Counted from the first letter of the stretch, positions 47,459-58,551 are shown. The stretch is 64,000 bases of DNA from Amnibacterium kyonggiense (GCF_004364555.1 NZ_SOAM01000003.1:578264-642263), one strand, 5' to 3'. Notes: generated by a model from the sequence alone, not told the origin. Made by a program: numbers and translations.

Positions 47459-49261
47459 ATGCCCCTGCCGATCGAGGACTACGCGATGATCAGCGACTGC
47501 CAGTCGGCGGCGCTCGTGGGGAAGGACGGCAGCATCGACTGGCTCTGCTTCCCCCGCTACGACTCCGGGAGCATGTTCGGCGCGCTGCTCGGCGACGAGA
47601 CCCACGGCCGCTGGCTGCTCGCGCCGACGGAGGAGGGCGCGAGCTCGACGCGGCGGTACGTCGACAACACGTGCATGCTCGTCACGACGTGGACGACGGG
47701 CACCGGGGTCGTGGAGGTCCTCGACTTCATGCCGCACGGCAACCGGTCGGCGGACATGGTGCGGCGGGTTCGCGGCGTGAGCGGCTCCGTCGAGCTGGGG
47801 CAGGACCTCCGGATCCGCTTCGACTACGCCCGCGCCGTGCCGTGGGTGCGGCAGGTCCACGACGAGGCCGGGCACGGAATCATCGCGACGGCGGGACCGG
47901 ACGCGGTCGTCGTGCGCGGACCGAAGCTCAAGGCCGACGGCGAGACCCACCGCGGCACCTTCACCGTGCAGGCGGGCGAGACGGTCGACGTCGTCCTGAA
48001 CTGGTACCCCTCCTACCGCGACGCGCCGCCGCCGCTCGACGTCGACCTGCTCCTGCGGTCGACGCAGGCGTGGTGGGAGGACTGGACGAGCGGGATCGAC
48101 CACCAGGGCCGGTACCACGAGCAGGTCATCCGCTCCCTCATCGTCCTCCGCGCGCTGACGCACGAGGACACCGGCGGCATCGCCGCCGCAGCGACGACCA
48201 GCCTGCCCGAGCAGTTCGGCGGCGCGCGGAACTGGGACTACCGCTACACCTGGCTACGGGACGCCTCCCTGACCCTGTCGGTGCTCATGAACCACGGCTA
48301 TCTGGAGGAGGCGACGGCCTGGCGCTCGTGGCTGCTGCGCGCGATCGCCGGCGACCCGGCCGACGTGCAGATCATGTACGGCCTCGCGGGCGAGCGGGAC
48401 CTGCCGGAGCGCGAGCTGCCGAACTTCCCCGGGTACGAGGGCGCCTCCCCGGTCCGGATCGGCAACGGCGCCGTCGACCAGTACCAGGCCGACGTGATCG
48501 GCGAGGTCATGGTCGCGCTGCAGGAGGCGCGCGAGAAGGGCATCAAGTCCGGCCGGCACGCCTGGCCGGTGCAGCGCGCGCTGATGACGTTCACGGAGCA
48601 GAACTGGGAGCGCAAGGACAGCGGCATCTGGGAGATGCGCGGGGCGGAGCGCTTCTTCACCCACTCCCGGGTGATGGTCTGGGCGGCGTTCGACAGCGCG
48701 ATCAAGGCGCACGAGCGGTTCGGGCTCGACGGCCCGGTCGCCCGCTGGCAGGAGCTGCGGAGCCGCATCGAGGCCGAGATCGAGGAGCACGGCTTCGACC
48801 GGGACCGCGGCACGTACACGCAGTCGTACGACTCGAAGGAGGTCGACGCGTCGCTCCTGATCCTCCCGCAGGTCGGATACGTGAAGGCGACCGACCCCCG
48901 CATGCTCGGCACCGTGAAGGCGATCGAGGAGGACCTCATGCCGGACGGCCTCGTCATGCGGTACCGGACGCAGGCCGCCGACGACGGCCTGGAGCCCGGG
49001 GAGAACCCGTTCCTCGCCTGCAGCTTCTGGCTCGTCGAGCAGTACGCGGTCAGCGGCCGGCACGACGACGCGGTCGCGCTGATGGACCGCCTCCTCGCGC
49101 TCGCGAACGACGTCGGGCTGCTGAGCGAGGAGTACGACGTGCACGCGGGTCGGCAGGCGGGCAACACCCCGCAGGCGCTCTCGCACCTCGCCCTCGTGCG
49201 CGCCGCCGACGCGATCGAGGCGGGCCGGGACCTGCGGCCGCGCGGCGCCCCCGTCGGCTGA
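47459..49261 (+). CDS. Glycoside hydrolase family 15 (trehalase/glucoamylase-like)
   Basis: A 600-residue enzyme: an N-terminal beta domain beginning IEDYAMISDCQSAALVGKDGSIDWLCFPRYDS, then an (alpha/alpha)6 barrel with GGARNWDYRYTWLRDASLTL and the C-terminal LLSEEYDVHAGRQAGNTPQALSHLALV. Mycobacterial members of this subgroup hydrolyse trehalose. With otsAB 15 kb away trehalose turnover is plausible. ATG 47459; CAGGAT ends 6 nt before it, so it may be leaderless. Confidence 0.9.
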   Translation: MPLPIEDYAMISDCQSAALVGKDGSIDWLCFPRYDSGSMFGALLGDETHGRWLLAPTEEGASSTRRYVDNTCMLVTTWTTGTGVVEVLDFMPHGNRSADMVRRVRGVSGSVELGQDLRIRFDYARAVPWVRQVHDEAGHGIIATAGPDAVVVRGPKLKADGETHRGTFTVQAGETVDVVLNWYPSYRDAPPPLDVDLLLRSTQAWWEDWTSGIDHQGRYHEQVIRSLIVLRALTHEDTGGIAAAATTSLPEQFGGARNWDYRYTWLRDASLTLSVLMNHGYLEEATAWRSWLLRAIAGDPADVQIMYGLAGERDLPERELPNFPGYEGASPVRIGNGAVDQYQADVIGEVMVALQEAREKGIKSGRHAWPVQRALMTFTEQNWERKDSGIWEMRGAERFFTHSRVMVWAAFDSAIKAHERFGLDGPVARWQELRSRIEAEIEEHGFDRDRGTYTQSYDSKEVDASLLILPQVGYVKATDPRMLGTVKAIEEDLMPDGLVMRYRTQAADDGLEPGENPFLACSFWLVEQYAVSGRHDDAVALMDRLLALANDVGLLSEEYDVHAGRQAGNTPQALSHLALVRAADAIEAGRDLRPRGAPVG

Positions 49262-49355
49262 GCCGCCGGATCCTGATCGGCGGCGTCCAGCCGGCTCACC
49301 ACGACCGCCCAGACTCGCTTCCTACGGTCGGACTCTCGCAATAGAGGAGAGATCC

Positions 49356-49811
49356 ATGGCACAGGTCATCGAGACCATCGACGTCGACGTCCCGGTCGGC
49401 ACCGCGTACAACCAGTGGACGCAGTTCGAGTCGTTCCCCGAGTTCCTGAGCTTCGTGGAGTCGATCGAGCAGGTCGACGACACCCACAACCACTGGAAGG
49501 TGAAGATCGGCGGGATCGAGCGCGAGTTCGACGCCGAGATCACCGAGCAGCACCCGGACGAGCGCATCGCCTGGAAGAGCATCGACGGCACCACGAACGC
49601 CGGCGTCGTCACGTTCCACAAGCTGTCCGACGCGACCTCACGGGTCGCCGTGCAGATCGACTGGAAGCCCGAGGGCGTCGTGGAGAAGGCGGGCGACCTG
49701 CTCGGCTTCGACGAGCGCAGCGTGAAGAAGGACCTCGAGCACTTCAAGGAGTTCATCGAGAAGACGGGCCACGAGCAGGGCGCCTGGCGGGGCGACGTCC
49801 CGCGCGACTGA
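49356..49811 (+). CDS. SRPBCC (START-like) family protein
   Basis: A 151-residue protein of the polyketide cyclase/dehydrase fold: IDVDVPVGTAYNQWTQFESFPEFLSFVESIEQVDDTHNHWKVKIGG, then a C-terminal helix FKEFIEKTGHEQGAWRG. Related actinobacterial proteins bind lipids or small molecules; function unknown. ATG after AGAGGAGAGATCC; -10 TACGGT at 49323-49328. Confidence 0.85.
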   Translation: MAQVIETIDVDVPVGTAYNQWTQFESFPEFLSFVESIEQVDDTHNHWKVKIGGIEREFDAEITEQHPDERIAWKSIDGTTNAGVVTFHKLSDATSRVAVQIDWKPEGVVEKAGDLLGFDERSVKKDLEHFKEFIEKTGHEQGAWRGDVPRD

Positions 49812-49904
49812 TCGCTCGACCGGTCCACGGACCAGGGCGCTCCCGGCGGACCCTCGTCGGGAGCGCCTTCATCCGTTCTGGCACGGTTCGCGACATGCCG
49901 CGCC

Positions 49905-49939
49905 CGGTTCATCCCGCGTTTCCCGCGCCGCTCTAGCGT
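49905..49939 (+). promoter_or_regulatory. Promoter of the first micro-gene, repeated before the second
   Basis: CGGTTCATCC at 49905-49914 and -10 TAGCGT at 49934-49939, 29 bp start to start. The same pair occurs at 50184-50193 and 50213-50218 (TATGGT), again 29 bp apart, before the second micro-gene. Confidence 0.55.
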
Positions 49940-49948
49940 CGCCCGGAG

Positions 49949-50158
49949 ATGAACGAGGACGCACGACTCCGTGAGGCCATGATCGCGTTCGAGCAGTCCG
50001 TGCTCGTCGCGCCGGACCAGCCAGCCCCGGCGCTGCCCGCGTTCGTCGGTCTGCTCCGGGCGGTCGGCGGCCTCACCCGCTTCGCCCTCGACGTGGCGCT
50101 CGCCGCGGACCGCAGCGACCCGATCGATCTCGAGCCCCGGGTCCTGCGCACCGCCTGA
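49949..50158 (+). CDS. 69-residue micro-protein, tandem paralogue 1
   Basis: A small, probably cytoplasmic protein with an amphipathic helix LLRAVGGLTRFALDVALAAD and an invariant-looking tail DPIDLEPRVLRTA. The following gene encodes the same tail (DPIDLEPRILRAA) after a related helix, showing a tandem duplication. Start ATG 49949. Function unknown. Confidence 0.65.
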   Translation: MNEDARLREAMIAFEQSVLVAPDQPAPALPAFVGLLRAVGGLTRFALDVALAADRSDPIDLEPRVLRTA

Positions 50159-50226
50159 CCGGCGTTCGCCCGGCCGCCGCGCGCGGTTCATCCGTCGTTC
50201 CCCCGCGCCGCATATGGTCGCGAGGG

Positions 50227-50433
50227 ATGAACACGACGACGCAGGAGCAGAAGCCTGCAGCGGCGGAGCGCCGCACCTCGAAGCCCGCGGATCGGTCCAC
50301 TCCGATCCTCCCCTCCGCGATCGGCCTCGTCCGGGCCACCGCGGCCATCACCCGCTTCGTCGTCGCGGTCGGGGTCGACCTCGATCGCCGCGACCCGATC
50401 GACCTCGAGCCGAGGATCCTCCGCGCGGCGTAG
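50227..50433 (+). CDS. 68-residue micro-protein, tandem paralogue 2
   Basis: Paralogue of the preceding gene. The N-terminal third is charged and different (MNTTTQEQKPAAAERRTSKPA), while residues about 32-68 align: VRATAAITRFVVAVGVDLDRRDPIDLEPRILRAA. ATG 50227, with its own copy of the promoter block. Conservation of the C-terminus and promoter but not the N-terminus suggests the tail is the functional part. Function unknown. Confidence 0.65.
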   Translation: MNTTTQEQKPAAAERRTSKPADRSTPILPSAIGLVRATAAITRFVVAVGVDLDRRDPIDLEPRILRAA

Positions 50434-50504
50434 ACCTGCACGCAGCGGAGGTGCGAGACCCACGGTGATCGAGCCGGGCGCCCCGCGCCCGTGCCGAAAC
50501 CACG

Positions 50505-50527
50505 CCGGATCTCCGTATCCGTGAACC
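50505..50527. repeat. Solo arm of the ACGGATACGGAGATC hairpin family
   Basis: This 23-base stretch is the right arm of the hairpin at 21167-21189, without a partner. It lies between the second micro-gene and the convergent amidase gene, so a hairpin seems to have lost an arm here or a solo copy was inserted. Confidence 0.5.
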
Positions 50528-50547
50528 TCGGCGGCTCGAGCTGAGGC

Positions 50548-52191
50548 CTAGAGCAGGGGCGGGGTGCGGGGCGGGGCCGCACGCTCGGTGACGCCCTCCG
50601 CCTCCATCGCCGCCGCGATCGTGAGCAGGCGGACGTCGTCCTGCCCGCGGCCCGCGATCGTGAGCCCGATCGGCATGCCGATGTCGGCCATCAGCCCCAT
50701 CGGCACGGTCACGGTCGGGATGCCGAGGTGCCGGATCACGAGGTTGCCGTTCGCGACCCAGGTGCCGTTCCGCCATGCGAGATCGGCGGACGCGGGGTTC
50801 GTGTCGGCATCCGCCGGGCCGACGTCGGCGACGGCCGGGAACACCACCGCATCGAGGCCGCGGGCGTCGAGTTGCGCCTCGAAGAGCTCCTCGCGGGCGC
50901 GCTCGAGCCCGCGGACGCCGTCCGGGATCGCCGGGATCTCGAGCAGGTCGGGCACGCCCCGCTTCGCCCGCTCGACGTACTCGGCGAGGTCGAGGTCCGC
51001 GTCGCCGTAGCGGTCGGGCAGGGCGCCCGCCGGGTGCGGGAAGATCCGCGGGCCGTCGACGTCCGCGAGCCGGTGGAGCGCGGGATCGCCGTTCCGGCGC
51101 AGGAACAGGTCCCAGCTGCGGATCGACAGGTCCCACAGCTCGCGGTCGAGGTAGTCCGGAGGAACGAGCCCGCGGTCGACGAGCCCCTGCTGACCGCCGC
51201 GGACGCCCTGCTCGTACACGGGGACGACGTCGAGCTCCAGCTCGACGACCTCCGCGCCTCGCGCCTCCAGCAGCTCCCGCGTCCGGCGCCAGCGCTCGAG
51301 CACGGACGGGCGGACGGGGATGTCCGGGTCGCCGCCGATGTACATCGTCGGGACGCCGAGGCGGAGTCCGGCCAGCGAGCCGGCGAGCGCGCGGTAGGAC
51401 GCCGGCCGCTGCTGCTCCACCGGCGGGAGCGCGACCCAGGGCTGCTCGCGCCAGAAGTCGCCGTCGGTCTCGGCGTCCGGCGCGACGATCAGGTCGAGCA
51501 CCTCGAGCAGATCCGCGACGCTGCGGGTGTGCGGGACGACGACGTCCATCGTCGGCACGAGCGGCCAGTTGCCGCGGATCGAGATCACGCCCCGCGACGG
51601 GGTGTACGCGACGAGGCCGTTGTTCGTCGCGGGCGCGCGGCCCGACGACCAGGTCTCCTCCCCCAGCCCGAACGCGGCGAAGCTCGCGGCCGTCGCGGTG
51701 CCGGACCCGTTCGAGGAGCCGGACGCGAACGCCGCGGTGAGGAAGCCGGGGTCGTACGGGCTCTCGGCGCGGCCGTGCAGCCCCCGCTGCATGCCGCCGT
51801 TCGCCATCGGCGGCATGGTCGTGAGCCCGAGGCAGATCGCCCCGCCCGCGCGCAGGCGCTCGATCGTGAAGGCGTCGCGCTGCGCGACGAGGTGCTCGAA
51901 CGCCGGCGATCCGGCCGCGACCGTGAGGCCGCGGACGGCGTAGCTCTCCTTCGCCGTGTAGGGGATGCCGTCGAGCGGACCGAGGACCCGGCCGGCGTTC
52001 CTGCGCTCGTCCGCGGCGCGCGCCTCGTCGAGCGCCGCCGGGTTCCGGACGGGGACCGCGTTCAGCACGGGGTCGTAGGCGTCGATCCGCGCGAGGTGCG
52101 CCTCCACGAGCCCCACCGCGGTCGTGTCGCCGCGCTCCAGCGCACGGCGCAGGTCCGCGATCGACGCCTCCACGACCTCGATGCCCGCCAC
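50548..52191 (-). CDS. Amidase-signature family hydrolase
   Basis: A 547-residue amidase. Catalytic Lys is in IPYTAKESYAV; the signature is ASGSSNGSGTATAASFAAFGLGEETW, where most family members have GGSSGGS and GTETGGSIR, so the second serine region is changed. Substrate unknown. GTG 52191 is favoured over the upstream in-frame start because CAGGAT ends 6 nt before it. Confidence 0.83.
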   Translation of the reverse strand: MAGIEVVEASIADLRRALERGDTTAVGLVEAHLARIDAYDPVLNAVPVRNPAALDEARAADERRNAGRVLGPLDGIPYTAKESYAVRGLTVAAGSPAFEHLVAQRDAFTIERLRAGGAICLGLTTMPPMANGGMQRGLHGRAESPYDPGFLTAAFASGSSNGSGTATAASFAAFGLGEETWSSGRAPATNNGLVAYTPSRGVISIRGNWPLVPTMDVVVPHTRSVADLLEVLDLIVAPDAETDGDFWREQPWVALPPVEQQRPASYRALAGSLAGLRLGVPTMYIGGDPDIPVRPSVLERWRRTRELLEARGAEVVELELDVVPVYEQGVRGGQQGLVDRGLVPPDYLDRELWDLSIRSWDLFLRRNGDPALHRLADVDGPRIFPHPAGALPDRYGDADLDLAEYVERAKRGVPDLLEIPAIPDGVRGLERAREELFEAQLDARGLDAVVFPAVADVGPADADTNPASADLAWRNGTWVANGNLVIRHLGIPTVTVPMGLMADIGMPIGLTIAGRGQDDVRLLTIAAAMEAEGVTERAAPPRTPPLL

Positions 52192-52230
52192 GCGACGATC
52201 CTGCCAGCGGCGATGGAGCCGTGCCGCCGC

Positions 52231-52305
52231 TACCCTGGCCGCGGCGATGGAGCTCGCCTCGGCCACGGCCGGAACCGCGGAGACGCTGATGGCCCCTGCC
52301 GTCCT
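52231..52305 (+). ncRNA. Fluoride (crcB) riboswitch with its promoter
   Basis: GGCGATGG at 52243-52250 followed by AGCTCGCC, a short stem (GGCC..GGCC), AACCGC at 52273-52278 and GCTGATGGCCCCTGCC at 52285-52300 match the conserved core of the fluoride riboswitch. A -10 TACCCT at 52231-52236 puts the transcription start at its first base. It precedes two crcB genes, its classic target. Confidence 0.85.
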
Positions 52306-52325
52306 CCACCGACGTCGGAGCCGCC

Positions 52326-52739
52326 ATGACCGCCCCTGCCCCGCGCGCGCCGCGACCGCGCCCCGCCCTGATCGCCGTCGTCGCGGCCGGCGGCGCCGTC
52401 GGCACCGCGGCGCGCGAAGGGCTGGCCCTCGTGGTCCCGCCGCTCGGCCGGGTGCCGCTCGCGATCCTGCTCATCAACGTGGTCGGCGCGTTCGTGCTCG
52501 GGGCGCTGCTCGAGGCGCTCGTGCGCCGCGGACCCGACGAGGGACGGCGGCGACTCGTCCGGCTCGCCGTCGGCACGGGCTTCTGCGGCGGCTTCACGAC
52601 CTTCAGCACCCTCGCCGTCGCGACGGCCGAGCTGCTGCGCGCCGGCGCGACCGGCGTCGCGCTCGGCTACGCCGTCGGCTCGGTGGTGCTCGGCGCGGTC
52701 GCGGCGTGGACCGGCGTGCTCGTGGGGAGCCGCTCGTGA
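52326..52739 (+). CDS. crcB: Fluoride ion exporter CrcB/Fluc subunit 1
   Basis: A 137-residue four-helix channel protein. VVAAGGAVGTAAREGLAL, LAILLINVVGAFVLGALLEA (the conserved Asn) and GFCGGFTTFSTLAVATAEL (Phe box and TFST) are family signatures. Controlled by the fluoride riboswitch 20 bp upstream. Overlaps the second crcB gene by 4 bp (GTGA). Confidence 0.95.
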   Translation: MTAPAPRAPRPRPALIAVVAAGGAVGTAAREGLALVVPPLGRVPLAILLINVVGAFVLGALLEALVRRGPDEGRRRLVRLAVGTGFCGGFTTFSTLAVATAELLRAGATGVALGYAVGSVVLGAVAAWTGVLVGSRS

Positions 52740-53107
52740 CCCCGGGCCTGTTCGTGCTGCTGTCCGTCGCCGGCGGGGCGGGCGCGGCGCTCCGCTTCGT
52801 CCTCGACGGCCTCCTGCGCGAACGCCTCGGCGCGCGCCTGCCCTGGGGCACCGCGATCATCAACGTGTCCGGGTCGCTGCTGCTCGGCGTGCTGACCGGT
52901 CTCCTCACGCGCGGGCTGCCGGAGGCCGTGCTGACCGTGCTCGGCATCGGCCTGCTCGGCGGCTACACGACCTTCAGCACCGCGAGCGTCGAGACGGTCC
53001 GGCTGATCCAGCAGCGTCGCTGGGCGGCGTCGCTCCTGTACGGCCTCGGCGTGCTCGTCCTGTCGGTCGCCGCGGGGGCGCTCGGCCTCACGCTCGTCGT
53101 TTCGTAG
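52736..53107 (+). CDS. crcB: Fluoride ion exporter CrcB/Fluc subunit 2
   Basis: A 123-residue homologue: VAGGAGAALRFVLDGLLRE, GTAIINVSGSLLLGVL and GLLGGYTTFSTASVETVRL. Actinobacterial Fluc channels are often two-gene heterodimers in antiparallel topology, which fits here. GTG at 52736 overlaps the previous stop. The TAG stop is inside the left arm of the terminator at 53098-53128. Confidence 0.94.
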   Translation: MTPGLFVLLSVAGGAGAALRFVLDGLLRERLGARLPWGTAIINVSGSLLLGVLTGLLTRGLPEAVLTVLGIGLLGGYTTFSTASVETVRLIQQRRWAASLLYGLGVLVLSVAAGALGLTLVVS

Positions 53108-53128
53108 GACGCGGCGTCCTACGAAACG
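53098..53128. terminator. Bidirectional terminator hairpin, GTAGGACG family
   Basis: CGTTTCGTAGGACGC (53098-53112) pairs with 53114-53128 over up to 15 bp with a minimal loop, between convergent crcB and sufU, and includes the crcB stop codon. Confidence 0.6.
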
Positions 53129-53143
53129 GAGGGTGCGGGAGGG

Positions 53144-54947
<1,804 letters not shown>

Positions 54948-54957
<10 letters not shown>

Positions 54958-55775
54958 AGACCCGCGGAGCTCGTCGCGACCGTGACGGGCTGCGACGCGG
55001 TCGTGGTGCGGCCGACGGCGTCGGTCAGCGTCAGGGTCGCGGTGTACGAGCCCGGCACACGGGCGCCCGGCCATGGCACGGAGAAGAGGAGCCGCCGGTT
55101 CGCGCTCGGCAGGGCGACCCGGCCGACGACCTTCGAGCCCTTCGTGACGACGACGGCGCCCTTCGTCCGGATCGGGCGCCCGCTCGAGTCGGTGATGACC
55201 GTCGGATGGACGGTGTGCACGTAGGCGGGGAACGCGTTCGACGCCGGCGTCCACGCCGGGTACTGGTAGGACCGCCCGTTCACGCTCACGACCTGCCACG
55301 CGATGCGCGGCTGCGTCGGCGAGACCACGCCGCAGCCGAACCCGCGGATCACGACCGCGGGGAGGACGTCGACGAAACCCCGCACGGTGGTCGTGATCGT
55401 CCGGCCGCCGGACCGCAGCGTCGCGACGAGGCTGGCGGAGCCCGCCGTGAGCGACGTCGTCGGGATCGCGACGTCCTCCTGGCCCTCCGCGCTGCGCACC
55501 GCCACCGAGGAGCGCGTCCGGCCCACCACGAGCGCGACGGTCCCGGTGAACGGGGCGGCGTAGCCGTTGGTGTCGACGGCGGCGACCTGCAGCCGGACCG
55601 GGTCGGTCGAGAGCGGGTCCGTCTGCTGCACCCACACCCGCGCGGGCGCCGCCTGCGCGGCGGGCGCGGCGACCGCGCCGGCGGCGAGGGCGAGCAGGAC
55701 GACGGCGACCGCGGTCCGGATCGGGCGGCGGATCCGCCGTCGTCGGGGTCGTCGGAGGTCGTCCACTGCTCGCAC
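54948..55775 (-). CDS. Secreted beta-rich (Ig-like) protein, unknown
   Basis: A 275-residue exported protein. The N-terminus is Arg-rich (RRPRRRRIRRPIRT) followed by a hydrophobic stretch and AQAAPA cleavage-like site. The rest is Thr/Val-rich beta, with a bacterial-Ig-like repeat feel in the middle and end (SYTATLTLTDAVGRTTTASQPVTV). Cysteines at GFGCGVV and the final LCS could form a disulfide. GTG start. No family recognised beyond general adhesin or surface-protein character. Confidence 0.65.
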
Positions 55776-55863
55776 GCCCCGATGGTCGCGACGGCGGCGA
55801 CGCCGGGCGCCGCGCCGGGCCGCCGGTGCACGACCCGCCGATCCCCAGGTCGGGGGTGGCGGG

Positions 55864-57009
55864 TCAGATGCGGTCGAGCGCCTCCGCGATGTCGGCCTGG
55901 AGGTCGTCGAGCTCCTCGATGCCGACCGAGAAGCGCACCACGTTCTCCGGGACCGCGAGCGGCGTGCCGCGGACGGACGCGTGCGTCATCGAGTCGGGGT
56001 GCCCGATCAGCGACTCGACCCCGCCGAGCGACTCCGCGAGGGAGAACAGGCGGGTGCCCTCCGCGAGCCGCAGCGCCTCCGCCCGGCCGCCGCGCACGGC
56101 GACCGAGACCATGCCGCCGAAGCCGCGCATCTGCCGCGCGGCGACCTCGTGCCCGGGGTGGTCCGGCAGCCCCGGGTAGAAGACGCGCTCGATCGACGGG
56201 TGCGCGAGCAGCTGCTCCGCGATCGCGGTCGCGTTCGCCGAGTGCTGCCGCATCCGCACCGCGAGGGTCTTGATGCCGCGGGTGAGGAGGAACGCCTCCA
56301 TCGGCGCGAGCACCGCGCCGGCGGCGAACTGGAGGAACGCGACCTGCTCCGCGATCCGGTCGTCCGAGGTGACGACGACGCCGCCGATCACGTCGGAGTG
56401 CCCGCCGAGGTACTTCGTCGCGGAGTGCACGACGACGTCGGCGCCGAGCGTCAGCGGCTGCTGCAGCGCGGGCGAGGCGAAGGTGTTGTCGACGACGACC
56501 GTCGCGCCGGCGGCGTGCGCCCGGGCGGCCAGCGCCTCGATGTCGACGATCTTCATCAGCGGGTTCGTCGGCGTCTCGAGCCAGAGCAGCTGCACCGGCG
56601 TCGAGAACGCCTCCGTCACGGCGGCCTCGTCGGTGAGGTCGACGGTGTCGAGCACGATCCCGGCCGGCACGTGGATGCGCGCGAGGAGGCGGTGGGTGCC
56701 GCCGTAGGCGTCGTCGCCGAGCACGACCCGGTCCCCCGGCGCGAGCACGGCGCGCAGGAGCGCGTCCTCGGCGGCGAGCCCGGACGCGAAGGCGGAGGCG
56801 TGGGCGCCGAGCTCGAGCGCGGCGACCTGCACCTCGAGCGCGGTCCGCGTCGGGTTGCCGCTGCGACCGTACTCGTACCCCTCCCGCAGGTTCCCGACGC
56901 CGTCCTGCAGGAACGTCGACGTCTGGTGGATGGGGGGCACGATCGAGCCGGTCACGGGGTCGGGCGTCTGCCCGGCGTGGATCGCTCGTGTGGCGAAGCC
57001 GTCGGTCAT
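55864..57009 (-). CDS. metB: Cystathionine gamma-synthase/lyase family PLP enzyme
   Basis: A 381-residue Cys/Met-metabolism enzyme: ATRAIHAGQTPDPVTGSIVPPIHQTSTF, YEYGRSGNPTRTALE, and PLP lysine in VVHSATKYLGGHSDVIGG. Family members make or split cystathionine; the next gene cbs suggests the reverse transsulfuration route, in which case this would act as gamma-lyase, but gamma-synthase activity is equally possible. ATGA overlap with cbs. Confidence 0.92.
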   Translation of the reverse strand: MTDGFATRAIHAGQTPDPVTGSIVPPIHQTSTFLQDGVGNLREGYEYGRSGNPTRTALEVQVAALELGAHASAFASGLAAEDALLRAVLAPGDRVVLGDDAYGGTHRLLARIHVPAGIVLDTVDLTDEAAVTEAFSTPVQLLWLETPTNPLMKIVDIEALAARAHAAGATVVVDNTFASPALQQPLTLGADVVVHSATKYLGGHSDVIGGVVVTSDDRIAEQVAFLQFAAGAVLAPMEAFLLTRGIKTLAVRMRQHSANATAIAEQLLAHPSIERVFYPGLPDHPGHEVAARQMRGFGGMVSVAVRGGRAEALRLAEGTRLFSLAESLGGVESLIGHPDSMTHASVRGTPLAVPENVVRFSVGIEELDDLQADIAEALDRI

Positions 57010-58397
57010 CGGTGCGCTGCTCCTTGCGGTGCCTCGCTGACGTACGCCAGGAGGTCGGATCGGGTGAGGACGCCGACGGGCTTGCCGCCGGCGGTGACGA
57101 GGAGGGCGTCGCTCGACGCGAGCGCGGTGCGCGCCGTCGCGAGCGACTCGTGCGCCCCGATCAGCGGCGGGGGCGGCCCAACGAGCGGCCCGACGGGGTC
57201 GTGGAGGTCGCCCGCCGCGGAGAACGCGTGGTCGACGAGGCGTCGCTCGTCGACCGTGCCGATCACCTCCCCCATCACCACCGGCTGCTCCGCGCCGAGG
57301 ACGAGCAGCTGGGAGACGCCGTGTCGGCGCACGACGCCGATGGCGTCCGCGACGCGGTCCTCCGGGCCCACCGCGAGCAGGTCGGGGGCGTCCGACGAGC
57401 GCTTCGCGGCGAGCAGGTCCGCCACCGTGACGCCCTGCACGACCGGCCCGAAGCCGTAGGAGGCCATCCAGTCGTCGTTGAAGATCTTGCCGAGGTAGCC
57501 TCGGCCGCCGTCGGGCAGCAGCACGACCACGAGGTCGTCCGGGCCGAGCCGCTCGGCGACGCGCAGCGCCGCGACGACGGCCATGCCGCTCGAGCCGCCG
57601 ACGAGCAGCCCCTCCTCGCGGGCGAGCCGCAGGGTCATCGCGAAGGACTCGGCGTCGGACACCGCCTCGACCTCGTCCACCACCGTCGGGTCGTAGGCGC
57701 CCGGCCAGAAGTCCTCGCCGACGCCCTCCACGAGGTACGGCCGCCCGGTGCCGCCGGAGTACACGGACCCCTCGGGGTCGGCCCCGATGACGCGGACCGC
57801 GCCCTTCGACGCGTCCTTCAGGTAGCGGCCGGTCCCGGAGATGGTGCCGCCGGTGCCGACCCCGGTCACGAAGTGGGTGAGGCGGCCGTCCGTCGCCTCC
57901 CAGATCTCCGGGCCCGTGGAGGCGTAGTGGCTCGCCGGGCCGTTCGGGTTCGCGTACTGGTTCGGCTTGAAGGCCCCCGGCGTCTCCCGGACGATCCGGT
58001 CCGAGACGGAGTAGTAGGAGCGCGGGTCGTCCGGCGCGACCGCCGTCGGCGTCACGACGACCTCCGCGCCGTAGGCGCGGAGCACAGCGCGCTTGTCCTC
58101 GCCGACCTTGTCCGGCACGACGAAGATGCAGCGGTACCCGCGCTGCTGCGCCACGAGCGCGAGGCCGACGCCGGTGTTGCCGCTCGTCGGCTCGACGATC
58201 GTGCCGCCCGGCCGCAGGTCGCCGCTCGCCTCGGCGGCGTCGATGATGCGGACGGCGATGCGGTCCTTCACGGAGCCGCCGGGGTTCACGTACTCGACCT
58301 TCGCCACCACCTGCGCGGCGAGGCCCGCGGTGACGTGATTGAGGCGGACGAGGGGCGTGTGCCCGATCAGGTCGAGCACGGTGGATGCGATGCGCAT
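57006..58397 (-). CDS. cbs: Cystathionine beta-synthase
   Basis: A 463-residue fold-II PLP enzyme. GHTPLVRLNHV, PLP lysine GGSVKDRIAVR (about residue 44), EPTSGNTGVGLALVA, GVGTGGTISGTGRYL and GGSSGMAV. The C-terminal pair of CBS domains (about 330-460) can bind adenosyl compounds. Condenses serine and homocysteine. ATG at 58397; coupled to metB. Confidence 0.94.
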   Translation of the reverse strand: MRIASTVLDLIGHTPLVRLNHVTAGLAAQVVAKVEYVNPGGSVKDRIAVRIIDAAEASGDLRPGGTIVEPTSGNTGVGLALVAQQRGYRCIFVVPDKVGEDKRAVLRAYGAEVVVTPTAVAPDDPRSYYSVSDRIVRETPGAFKPNQYANPNGPASHYASTGPEIWEATDGRLTHFVTGVGTGGTISGTGRYLKDASKGAVRVIGADPEGSVYSGGTGRPYLVEGVGEDFWPGAYDPTVVDEVEAVSDAESFAMTLRLAREEGLLVGGSSGMAVVAALRVAERLGPDDLVVVLLPDGGRGYLGKIFNDDWMASYGFGPVVQGVTVADLLAAKRSSDAPDLLAVGPEDRVADAIGVVRRHGVSQLLVLGAEQPVVMGEVIGTVDERRLVDHAFSAAGDLHDPVGPLVGPPPPLIGAHESLATARTALASSDALLVTAGGKPVGVLTRSDLLAYVSEAPQGAAHR

Positions 58398-58551
58398 CGA
58401 GGACTCTCTCTTCGTCGGCGGGACCCGCGACGGCGCGCGAGACGGGCGGTTCAGCCCAGACGACACCGGAGGGTCACGCGCACGGCCGCCACGCTAGCCG
58501 CTGCCGCGGACACCGGCAACGGGCGGCCCGGGGCCGCCGCGTCCCGGGGGC

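Noticed and set aside
46147..49344. Plus-strand frames parallel to the permease and GH15 genes
   Set aside because: Arg/Gly-rich shadow frames of genes with clear families.
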